A stretch of DNA of 32,145 nucleotides, taken from Bryobacterales bacterium. Lineage in GTDB: Bacteria > Acidobacteriota > Terriglobia > Bryobacterales > Bryobacteraceae. Positions within the stretch are counted from its first letter, which is position 1; every line of letters begins with the position of its first letter. The translations under genes were made by a program, and so were the position numbers. Below, piece after piece: positions 7,338 through 14,397 of the stretch. Location of the stretch: assembly GCA_003169195.1 (NCBI GenBank), contig PMQB01000359.1, positions 1 through 32,145 on the forward strand. Direction: 5' to 3'. The notes beneath the pieces were generated by a model. That model saw only the letters and a list, made by a program, of their open reading frames with translations, searched no databases and was not told the origin of the DNA.

Positions 7338-9629
7338 TTAGTTGAGCTGCTCAGGATTGGAGTAGTATTTGCGGTAATCGCTGTAATAGTAGTAGTCGTT
7401 GGTGCTGCCTTTGTCTACTTCATTTAAGACCAAGCCAATGACGTTCGCACGTAGGCGTTTTAAGGTGGCCAGCACAGTCGCTACGGCACGGCGGCTGGTT
7501 TGTCCCGCACGAGCCATCACCACAACGCCGTCCACCGATTTCGCCACTTGCATAGCTTCTGCAAAGCCAAGCAGCGGTGGGGCGTCCACCAGAATCAGAT
7601 CGTATTCTTTTGAGGCTTCGTCAAGGATATCCATCATCATGGAGCCAACCAGATCGGAAGCGCGGCGGGAGGCTGTGCCAGACGGTACGACGTCCAGATC
7701 GGGCCACTGCTCATTCTTAACGATCGTTTCTTTCCATCGGAACTCGCCCAGTAAAACGTTTGATAAGCCCAATGAGCCATTCAGGTTCAGCTTTTTGTGA
7801 ATGCTTGGCCGGCGCAAATCGGCGTCAATAATGAGAGTCTTCTTACCTTGTTCCGCGTGAGCAATCGCCAAGTGAATAATCGCGGTTGATTTGCCCTCGC
7901 CGGGTGTCGCGCTGGTGATGAGCAACGATTTTACCGAGCGGTCTAAATCGGGCAGCAAGATGGAATGGCGCAGCGTGCGTATGGCTTCTTCGTAAGAAGA
8001 AATGCCCTCGTAGCCAGCGTTCGGGCTGGCGCCGCGCAATTTCTTTTTCTTGGTTTCGGCTTCTTCCTTTTTGTAGCGGATGATGCCTTGACCGAACATC
8101 AATTCTTCGTCAATCGGTTCTGGCGCCGCTTCGAGTGAGTTTGGACCCGCGCCTGGGTGAATCAGGCGGCGCATTTCCTTTACGGTGGGCAGTGTGCCAA
8201 GCACGCTTGTATCGAGCGCACGCGCTACTTGCTCCGGATCGCGAATCGTGTTGTCCATCACGTCGGAGAGGATGGCGGTGCAAATCGCCAGTACTAGCGA
8301 TCCGATAAAGGCCAAAAGCAAATTGAGTTTCGTGCGCGGAAAGACCGGCGAGTCCGGGGGACGCGCGTAATCGGCAATGCGCATCGAGTTGTTTTGAAAG
8401 GTGGAGTTGATGCCGGTGACCTGAACACGCTTAACCAAATCGTTATACATCGATCTGTCGTTTTCCGCCGCGCTCTTTAGGGTTTGATACTCACCGGAGT
8501 GGCTGTTGAGCTTGTCTAACTCGGCCTTCTCGTTCGCAACCTCTTTGGCCAGCATTTGTTCTTTGTTGATGGCTTCGCGATATTCAGAATCGACGCGGGC
8601 ATTCACGTTCTTGCTTTCTTCCGCGATTTGGCGCTCCAGTTCATTTACTTCATTCGCTGCTTTTCGGTATTGTTGGGCGTTCGGACCGTAGATGGCAGCC
8701 ACGTTCGCCAAGTCACTCTTGGCCCGGTTGAGTCGGTCTCGCAGAACGTTCAGTTCTTCGGCACGGGGCGAGTTCATTTCTGCCGCTGATCCGCCGTTTT
8801 GCAGTGAGTTGAACGCCGCTTCCTTCTTTACCCGGTCTGCCTGCGCAGCGGTGTAGGCCTCGTTCAATTGTTTGATGCGGTCCGCGGTTAGTGAGGATTT
8901 CTCTTCAGGGTTGACGACGTTCATCCCCTTCTCAAATGCCGCCAGGTCCGCGCTGGATTTCTCCATTTTGGCTTTGTAGCCGTCCAACTCTTTCTCAATG
9001 TAGTCGGTGAGCGCACCAGAACTCCTCACCTTGATATCGAACGTGTGTTGTAGGAACGAACGGGCAATATCGTTGGCAACATCGGCTGCCAGCTTTGGGT
9101 CGGCCGAGCGATAGGAAATGTCGAGCAGGTAAGTGTTGATCGGCCGATTGACCTCCAACTGTTTCAGCGAAATGGGCGCGCCTAACTTGCGGCGGATATT
9201 TTCGCCACCTAACCGATCGAACTGGCTTTCCAACTGGAGAAGGTTATACCGCTCAGCCACGGGCCGAACCACGGCATCTGACAAAATAATTTCGCGCTGA
9301 GTAGCCAGATACGAGTCGGCATCATCGCCGTTTGAGACCTGAGCGGATTCCGGTCCCACCACACTGGTATCAGCACGCCGGTCCACATCGATTTTCGCCG
9401 TCGCTTCATAGATAGGCGTCATCCGCGCGGAGATGAGATAGGTAGCCAGCAAACACGTAGCAACGAAAGCGATGATCTTCCAGCGTTGCCGCCAGATAAC
9501 CAGCAAATAGTGTGTGGGCGAAACCGCCGGTTGCGCGGCTTCCATTTCCGGATATTGTCCTGGAACCACATACGGCTGGAGGCGCCCGTATTCGGCTAAG
9601 TCTTGTGGTGGCCTCTCTAGTTCTCTCAT
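7338..9629 (-). CDS. Wzc-like bacterial tyrosine kinase / polysaccharide co-polymerase
   Basis: This 763-residue inner-membrane protein sets EPS chain length and couples polymerisation to export through autophosphorylation. A Wzz-type module carries one membrane helix near residues 50-68 (IIAFVATCLLATYLIS), a long periplasmic coiled-coil section (about 190-410) and a second helix near 435-455. The cytoplasmic BY-kinase domain has Walker A TPGEGKST near residue 575, Walker A' LIIDADLRRPS near 600 and Walker B LILVDAPPLL near 677. The tail ends in a cluster of seven tyrosines (NDYYYYSDYRKYY), the usual autophosphorylation site. Kinase and co-polymerase are in one chain, as in proteobacterial Wzc, not split as in Firmicutes. 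The ATG at 9629 is 34 bases after the export-protein stop. It is expected to work with the Wza-like protein upstream. Confidence 0.95.
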   Translation of the reverse strand: MRELERPPQDLAEYGRLQPYVVPGQYPEMEAAQPAVSPTHYLLVIWRQRWKIIAFVATCLLATYLISARMTPIYEATAKIDVDRRADTSVVGPESAQVSNGDDADSYLATQREIILSDAVVRPVAERYNLLQLESQFDRLGGENIRRKLGAPISLKQLEVNRPINTYLLDISYRSADPKLAADVANDIARSFLQHTFDIKVRSSGALTDYIEKELDGYKAKMEKSSADLAAFEKGMNVVNPEEKSSLTADRIKQLNEAYTAAQADRVKKEAAFNSLQNGGSAAEMNSPRAEELNVLRDRLNRAKSDLANVAAIYGPNAQQYRKAANEVNELERQIAEESKNVNARVDSEYREAINKEQMLAKEVANEKAELDKLNSHSGEYQTLKSAAENDRSMYNDLVKRVQVTGINSTFQNNSMRIADYARPPDSPVFPRTKLNLLLAFIGSLVLAICTAILSDVMDNTIRDPEQVARALDTSVLGTLPTVKEMRRLIHPGAGPNSLEAAPEPIDEELMFGQGIIRYKKEEAETKKKKLRGASPNAGYEGISSYEEAIRTLRHSILLPDLDRSVKSLLITSATPGEGKSTAIIHLAIAHAEQGKKTLIIDADLRRPSIHKKLNLNGSLGLSNVLLGEFRWKETIVKNEQWPDLDVVPSGTASRRASDLVGSMMMDILDEASKEYDLILVDAPPLLGFAEAMQVAKSVDGVVVMARAGQTSRRAVATVLATLKRLRANVIGLVLNEVDKGSTNDYYYYSDYRKYYSNPEQLN

Positions 9630-9663
9630 CGGATACTCGCTTTGTTCTTTCCTGAATCGCTAT

Positions 9664-10692
9664 CTAATGCCAAACCAAAATGCCTGTGCCGGTGGCAGTG
9701 CCAAAACCGACGATGCGTTCAATGATCGTATTGGTCAGCCGCTGCCCTTTATTGTCGGGTACGTAAAGGATGTCGTTGGCTTGTAATGCGACATCCGGCC
9801 CCTTCCGATCCATAATCTTCGCCAGTTCAATAGTAATTTCGTTGCGGGCGCCTTTGCCACCTTCCCGGCGGTAAATGAAAGCTTGCTTTTTCGCATAGGG
9901 AAGTAAACCCTCGCTCATGGCAATCATTTCAAAGACAGTGGTCTCGTCACCCTGCTGAATCGGATAAATGCCAGGCTTCTTTACGTTGCCCACCATATAA
10001 ACTTTGCCGGCGGGTGGCACACGAATTTCCTCGCCGCCCACTAGTGTGATATTCAGTGCCGGATCGGCTTCCACCATCAGCCCGTTGAAAGAAATTCGTT
10101 CCACTAATGCCGGACCCGTTGCCCCCGGCGCGCGCGGACGGCTCACCAACACTTCCGCACCGTGATCTGACGTCAACCCTTCCGCACGAGCCAGAGCATC
10201 GAGTAGCGTCACGGAGCCGACGGCCTGAAATGTGATCGGCCTTTTCACCGCGCCCATCACGCTAACCGGCTTGCTGCGGTATTCCAACACTTGCGCCGAA
10301 ACAACCGGCTGCACCAAAATCTCATCCCTGATCAAGGCACGCTGCACATCCTCTTCGATCTCTTGGGGATCACGGCCACTGGCTGCAATCGGTTCCTTCA
10401 ACAAAGGAAGCTTCAGATACCCAGCCGTGTTAACTCGGAAACTTCTAGTCAGGTCAGGGCAGTCGGAAACGGAAAAAGCGATCAGATCGCCCGGACCGAG
10501 CTTCTGCGAAGGCAGACCATCCACGCTCTGAGCCGGTGCCGGAATTGAATTAGTCGGTAGTTCAGTTACGTTGATCAGCGGGCCGACCGAAGTCGGGTCG
10601 GAGTTGGGAAACTGATCGAGGGAGAGCGGTTTGTGATTTTGCGCCGTCGCCACCATGGCGAAAGAAAGGAGCAAGGTTGCGAAGATTCTCAT
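9664..10692 (-). CDS. Polysaccharide export outer-membrane protein (Wza-like, SLBB domains)
   Basis: This is the first gene of the EPS operon and is predicted to form the outer-membrane export channel that receives polymer from the Wzc-like kinase. An N-terminal signal peptide (MRIFATLLLSFAMVATAQ) precedes a polysaccharide-export domain (KLGPGDLIAFSVSDCPDLTR), then two SLBB domains (SVMGAVKRPITFQAVGSVTL and VYMVGNVKKPGIYPIQQG). I chose the ATG at 10692 (342 residues) because an excellent ribosome site, AGGTGAG, lies seven bases upstream. A GTG at 10704 in the same frame would add four residues, but it sits inside that ribosome site. There is no lipobox cysteine after the signal peptide, so unlike E. 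coli Wza the protein is probably not a lipoprotein. The C-terminus (GFGTATGTGILVWH) may carry the membrane-spanning helix. Confidence 0.92.
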   Translation of the reverse strand: MRIFATLLLSFAMVATAQNHKPLSLDQFPNSDPTSVGPLINVTELPTNSIPAPAQSVDGLPSQKLGPGDLIAFSVSDCPDLTRSFRVNTAGYLKLPLLKEPIAASGRDPQEIEEDVQRALIRDEILVQPVVSAQVLEYRSKPVSVMGAVKRPITFQAVGSVTLLDALARAEGLTSDHGAEVLVSRPRAPGATGPALVERISFNGLMVEADPALNITLVGGEEIRVPPAGKVYMVGNVKKPGIYPIQQGDETTVFEMIAMSEGLLPYAKKQAFIYRREGGKGARNEITIELAKIMDRKGPDVALQANDILYVPDNKGQRLTNTIIERIVGFGTATGTGILVWH

Positions 10693-10695
10693 CGA

Positions 10696-10702
10696 AAAGC
10701 TC
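10696..10702 (-). promoter_or_regulatory. Ribosome binding site that decides the Wza-like start
   Basis: Read on the minus strand, AGGTGAG is followed by about seven bases and then ATG (10692-10690). This near-perfect Shine-Dalgarno match favours the ATG over the in-frame GTG at 10704-10702, because ribosomes starting at the GTG would have no such site. Confidence 0.7.
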
Positions 10703-10718
10703 ACCTGTCTAGGATCTC

Positions 10719-10747
10719 ACTTTAAAATCCAGATCCATTGGTTTCAA
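10719..10747 (-). promoter_or_regulatory. Proximal sigma70-like promoter of the EPS operon
   Basis: On the minus strand, TTGAAA (10747-10742, 5/6 match to -35) is followed by a 17-base spacer and TAAAGT (10724-10719, 4/6 match to -10). Transcription would start near 10712, leaving a short leader of about 20 bases before the AGGTGAG site and the ATG at 10692. Prediction from consensus only. Confidence 0.5.
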
Positions 10748-10765
10748 TTAGTTATCAGCACTTAT

Positions 10766-10804
10766 GGCAAAGCGGTTCCACCGAAATGCTGCGGTGGGCA
10801 AAGC
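10766..10804. repeat. Direct repeat GGCAAAGC x2 around a CCACCG/CGGTGG hairpin
   Basis: GGCAAAGC occurs at 10766-10773 and again at 10797-10804, 31 bases apart start to start, close to three helical turns. Between them CCACCG (10778-10783) and CGGTGG (10792-10797) form an inverted repeat with an 8-base loop. The block lies between the two predicted EPS promoters and could be an operator or a structured leader element. No regulator gene is nearby to test this against. Confidence 0.4.
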
Positions 10805-10838
10805 TCCCAGGCTACTGTCAAAGATACGACTCACGATG

Positions 10839-10867
10839 ACTCTACCAATCAAAAATAGCACTGTCAA
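10839..10867 (-). promoter_or_regulatory. Distal sigma70-like promoter of the EPS operon
   Basis: On the minus strand a perfect TTGACA (10867-10862), a 17-base spacer and TAGAGT (10844-10839, 4/6) make a plausible second promoter. A transcript from here would have a leader of about 140 bases that includes the GGCAAAGC repeat block. The rest of the gap between the Wza-like gene and lipA (10868-10972) shows no clear plus-strand promoter; a TATAGA at about 10892 has no good -35 partner. Confidence 0.45.
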
Positions 10868-10972
10868 CACTCTTTAAACGATCTACCTTATAGAAATGTA
10901 AGTACTTAACGGAGTCGACTACTCTCAGTCGCAAATTCGGCATAAGGATTCGATCAGCCGCACGATGCAACA

Positions 10973-11911
10973 ATGGGTTCTGTGCCCGTCGAATCTCTAG
11001 TCCAAATCGATTCCCCGGAACCACGCCGCGCGCAACCGTCGCTGCCGGTTTGGTTGAGAAAAGGACGCACCCACTTCGAGTCTGTCGATGCGTTAAAGCG
11101 GCAGTTGCGGGGGCTCCATCTGCATACGGTCTGTGAATCGGCGCGTTGCCCGAACATCCACGAGTGCTTCCATCGCGGTGCGGCCACGTTCATGATTCTG
11201 GGCAACCTGTGCACACGCGGCTGCGGGTTTTGTTCAGTGCCCAAGGGCTCTCCCAGCAAGAAGGAATTTTTCCTCGACCCGGAAGAACCGCAGCATGTGG
11301 CTGAGATGGCGGCTGAAATGAAACTGAAGTACGTGGTCATCACTTCGGTGAATCGCGACGATCTTGACGATGGCGGCTCGGTTCATTTTGCTGAAACCGT
11401 GCGTGCGGTCCGTCAGGCTCTGCCCGACGCGCAAGTGGAGGTGTTGACACCCGACTTTGAAGGCAATATGAATGCCGTGGCGCACGTACTGGACGCGGGT
11501 CCGCATGTTTTCAACCACAATATGGAAACGGTGGGGCGCTTGTATCGCCGAGTTCGACCGCAAGCCAATTATCAGCAGTCTCTCGATGTGCTGCGATTCG
11601 CCAAGCAATACCGCCCGCAGGCGCTCACCAAATCCGGTTTGATGGTAGGTCTGGGCGAAACGGAAGAAGAGACGCAAGAACTCCTGCGCGACGTGCAGAA
11701 CGCCGATGTTGACGTGGCCACCATTGGCCAATATCTACAACCGACGCGCCGCAATTTGCCGGTTGCTGAATATGTTACGCCTGAGAAGTTTGAACGCTAT
11801 CGTTCGTTCGGCATGAGCATTGGTTTCAAAATGGTGTTTAGTGGGCCTTTTGTGCGCAGTTCTTATATGGCAGATCGCGTGAGCGAAGAGGCCGAACAGC
11901 AGCATGGCTGA
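10973..11911 (+). CDS. lipA: Lipoyl synthase
   Basis: This radical-SAM enzyme inserts two sulfurs into octanoyl groups on the lipoyl domains of 2-oxoacid dehydrogenases and the glycine cleavage H protein. The 312-residue protein carries both iron-sulfur signatures. The auxiliary cluster motif CX4CX5C is in TVCESARCPNIHECF, and the radical-SAM motif CX3CX2C is in CTRGCGFC. The C-terminal RSSYMAD contains the conserved RSSY serine that ligates the auxiliary cluster. Other family landmarks are GAATFMILG, VVITSVNRDDLDDGG, NHNMETV and GLMVGLGET. The ATG at 10973 has no strong ribosome site; a TAAGGA lies too far upstream. The first 25 or so residues are not conserved in the family, so the exact start is uncertain. 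lipB is not in the window. The stop overlaps the start of lnt. Confidence 0.96.
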   Translation: MGSVPVESLVQIDSPEPRRAQPSLPVWLRKGRTHFESVDALKRQLRGLHLHTVCESARCPNIHECFHRGAATFMILGNLCTRGCGFCSVPKGSPSKKEFFLDPEEPQHVAEMAAEMKLKYVVITSVNRDDLDDGGSVHFAETVRAVRQALPDAQVEVLTPDFEGNMNAVAHVLDAGPHVFNHNMETVGRLYRRVRPQANYQQSLDVLRFAKQYRPQALTKSGLMVGLGETEEETQELLRDVQNADVDVATIGQYLQPTRRNLPVAEYVTPEKFERYRSFGMSIGFKMVFSGPFVRSSYMADRVSEEAEQQHG

Positions 11912-13412
11912 TCGAGCGAGCGCTGCCCATTATCGGCGGCTCACTTTACATACCGCTCTGGCCCTTCTCAGCGCGCTACTTCTTCTTTTTCTGTTTCCCA
12001 ATTTTGATTTTCACTGGCTGGCACCGATAGCTTTGACGCCACTTTTAATTGCTCTGGCGCGGACGCCCATTGCCTGGCAGCGCTTTGCGATTGCGTGGGC
12101 CGCCGGCATCTTCTATTGGTTTTTTCTTTGTAACTGGATCCAGTTCGTCTTGGAAGTTCACGGCGGCATGGGCCGTTGGGGCGGCTGGGCTTCGTTCGCG
12201 TTGTTCGCCGTACTCAAGGGTTTGCACATGGCGGTGTTTGGTTGGCTGGCTGGCTTTCTGATCAATCGTTCCTACGCAATTCTCACTGTGGCCGCCTTGT
12301 GGACAGGCCTGGAACGTACTCATGCCACGTTCGGCTTTACGTGGCTTGATTTGGGCAACGCGGGGATTAATATGTCTTTGCCCTTGCGGTTGGCTCCGTT
12401 TGTCGGTGTTTACGGTTTATCGTTTGTCTTCGCCATGTTGAGCGCTGGGTTGGCGCTAGTGGTATTGCGACGGCCGCGCATCCAGCTCGCTCCGCTTTTC
12501 GTGTTGCCGCTTCTATGGCTGCTGCCGGTGATTCCTGAAGATGTGCATGGCACACAGAAAGCTCTCATGGTGCAGCCCAACGTTGATCCGGAAACGACTT
12601 GGACGCCCACGACACAGGATCAAACCGAACACGATCTCGTAACGCTCTCTAATCTTGCTCCGGCGCCTATAGTGATCTGGCCTGAGTTACCTGCGCCGCT
12701 TTACTATTACTCTGATCCAGATGTCCACCGCGACGCCGTTAACATTGCCCGCACGCATGGATATTTCTTGTTTGAAACCGTGGCCTATACCGCCGATAAT
12801 CATCCTCTGAATTCCGCAGTGCTGCTTGGTCCGGATGGAAATGAAATCGGCCGTTACGACAAAATCGATCTGGTTCCCTTTGGTGAGTATGTTCCGCCCG
12901 TTTTTTCTTTCGTCAATCGGGTGACGCAAGAAGCCGGCGACTTTGTTCCAGGCGAAGCCATCAAGGTTCTTCCCGCAGGTGCCCAGAAGCTTGGGGTTTT
13001 TATCTGTTACGAAGCGGCATTCCCGGACTTAGTGCGGCAGTTTGTGGCCGCCGGCGCAGATGTGTTGGTGAATCTTTCTAACGATGGTTACTTCGGCCAC
13101 ACTCCCGCACGCGCCCAGCACCTTTTGATCGCCAGGATGCGCGCCGTGGAGAACCGCCGCTTTCTGATTCGTTCTACCAACGATGGGCTGAGTGCCGTGG
13201 TTGACCCGGCCGGGAAAATCGTGCAGCATCTTCCCGCTTTCCGCCAAATGGCCGAGATCATTCGCTACGCCAATATCCGAGAGACAACGTTCTATACGAT
13301 AGGCGGAGATTGGTTTGCCTGGGGCTGTCTGGTAGTGAGTGTCGGGTTGTGCCTTTGGCAGCAGCTCTTAGCGAATCGGTACCGCGCCTTCGTTCAGAAT
13401 CGTCAAATTTGA
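11904..13412 (+). CDS. lnt: Apolipoprotein N-acyltransferase
   Basis: This inner-membrane enzyme adds the third acyl chain to the N-terminal cysteine of lipoproteins, the last step of lipoprotein maturation in diderm bacteria. About six hydrophobic segments fill residues 10-215. The nitrilase-fold periplasmic domain follows, with the catalytic triad visible as Glu261 (WPELPAP), Lys320 (RYDKIDLVPFGEYVP) and Cys368 (FICYEAAFPDLV). A last membrane helix lies near the C-terminus (WFAWGCLVVSVGLCLW). The length of 502 residues is normal. The ATG overlaps the end of lipA by eight bases (ATGGCTGA), so the two are probably co-translated. Despite the names, lipA and lnt act in unrelated pathways. Confidence 0.96.
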   Translation: MADRASAAHYRRLTLHTALALLSALLLLFLFPNFDFHWLAPIALTPLLIALARTPIAWQRFAIAWAAGIFYWFFLCNWIQFVLEVHGGMGRWGGWASFALFAVLKGLHMAVFGWLAGFLINRSYAILTVAALWTGLERTHATFGFTWLDLGNAGINMSLPLRLAPFVGVYGLSFVFAMLSAGLALVVLRRPRIQLAPLFVLPLLWLLPVIPEDVHGTQKALMVQPNVDPETTWTPTTQDQTEHDLVTLSNLAPAPIVIWPELPAPLYYYSDPDVHRDAVNIARTHGYFLFETVAYTADNHPLNSAVLLGPDGNEIGRYDKIDLVPFGEYVPPVFSFVNRVTQEAGDFVPGEAIKVLPAGAQKLGVFICYEAAFPDLVRQFVAAGADVLVNLSNDGYFGHTPARAQHLLIARMRAVENRRFLIRSTNDGLSAVVDPAGKIVQHLPAFRQMAEIIRYANIRETTFYTIGGDWFAWGCLVVSVGLCLWQQLLANRYRAFVQNRQI

Positions 13413-13430
13413 AACAGATGGCTCAAGATC

Positions 13431-14363
13431 ATGGCTGAAAAAGCAATCGTTGCGGTGATACAAGCGGGTACTTCGCTGTTTAATACTCCGCAAACCATGG
13501 AAAAAGTCGAGCACTATTGCCGACAAGCGGGGCAAGCAGGTGCGCAGCTTGCTGTTTTTCCGGAGGCATTCGTGGGTGGCTATCCGAAAGGCATAGGCTT
13601 CGGTGCCCATGTCGGTTCTCGCTCAGACGCTGGCCGAGAACAGTTCCGCCGCTACTTCGAATGCGCCATCGACGCCGCTGGTCCCGAATCAGTTCGCTTA
13701 TCGGAAATCGCCGCCGACCATCATCTCTACCTCGTCATAGGCGTCATTGAACGAGCCGGTGCAACCCTTTACTGTTCTGCTTTTTTCTACGGTCCAGAAG
13801 GTAAACTCGTGACCAAGCACCGCAAGCTTATGCCCACCGCTTCCGAGCGTCTGATATGGGGACAAGGCGACGGGTCTACCATGCCTGTTGTGTCTACCAA
13901 TTTCGGCACACTCGGCGCCGCCATCTGTTGGGAAAACTACATGCCGTTGTTTCGTGCCGCCATGTACGCCAAAGGCGTCAACCTCTGGTGCGTTCCCACG
14001 GTGGATGACCGACTCACTTGGCCAGCCACAATGCAGCATATTGCCATCGAAGGACGCTGCTTCGTTCTCAGTGCCTGTCAGTATCTCTTGCGATCTGACT
14101 GTCCCGCGGACTACGATCCCATCCAAGGCAACTTACCTGACACTCAGTTGATCAAAGGCGGCAGCATGATCATTAGCCCCCTTGGCCAAGTTCTTGCTGG
14201 ACCACTCCGAGATGCGGAAGGCATTCTCACTGCCGAACTCGATCTGAAAGACATTGTGAGAGGAAAGTTTGATCTCGATGCGGTAGGTCACTACGCGAGG
14301 CCAGATGTCTTCTCCCTGTCAGTGAATGAGAAACAGAACGACGCTGTTCACTTCGAACTATGA
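13431..14363 (+). CDS. Nitrilase (carbon-nitrogen hydrolase superfamily)
   Basis: This 310-residue cytoplasmic enzyme is predicted to hydrolyse a nitrile to the carboxylic acid and ammonia. The triad is Glu45 (FPEAFVGGYPKG), Lys132 (KHRKLMPT) and Cys166 (GAAICWENYMPLFRAA). The CWENYMPL context and WCVPTVDDRLTWPATMQHIAIEGRCFVLSACQY are characteristic of true nitrilases (branch 1) rather than amidases. The natural substrate (aliphatic, aryl or arylacetonitrile, or cyanide) cannot be decided by eye. It begins 18 bases after lnt, which itself has a nitrilase-fold domain. The two differ greatly in sequence, so recent duplication is unlikely. Confidence 0.92.
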   Translation: MAEKAIVAVIQAGTSLFNTPQTMEKVEHYCRQAGQAGAQLAVFPEAFVGGYPKGIGFGAHVGSRSDAGREQFRRYFECAIDAAGPESVRLSEIAADHHLYLVIGVIERAGATLYCSAFFYGPEGKLVTKHRKLMPTASERLIWGQGDGSTMPVVSTNFGTLGAAICWENYMPLFRAAMYAKGVNLWCVPTVDDRLTWPATMQHIAIEGRCFVLSACQYLLRSDCPADYDPIQGNLPDTQLIKGGSMIISPLGQVLAGPLRDAEGILTAELDLKDIVRGKFDLDAVGHYARPDVFSLSVNEKQNDAVHFEL

Positions 14364-14397
14364 AACGCTGAGAATTTCTGTGGCACTATATCTTTGC

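Noticed and set aside
10760-10800. Sigma54 (-24/-12) promoter on the minus strand (TGGAAC...TTGC).
   Set aside because: The GG-to-GC spacing is one base short of the strict requirement, and the -24 box has a mismatch.
10754-10850. Resemblance of the GGCAAAGC/GAAA/GCAAAGC block to the c-di-GMP-I (GEMM) riboswitch, plus strand, upstream of lipA.
   Set aside because: The GAAA is not a closed tetraloop (the stem leaves an 8-base loop), and the second helix with the tetraloop receptor is not visible. An Infernal search against RF01051 would settle it.
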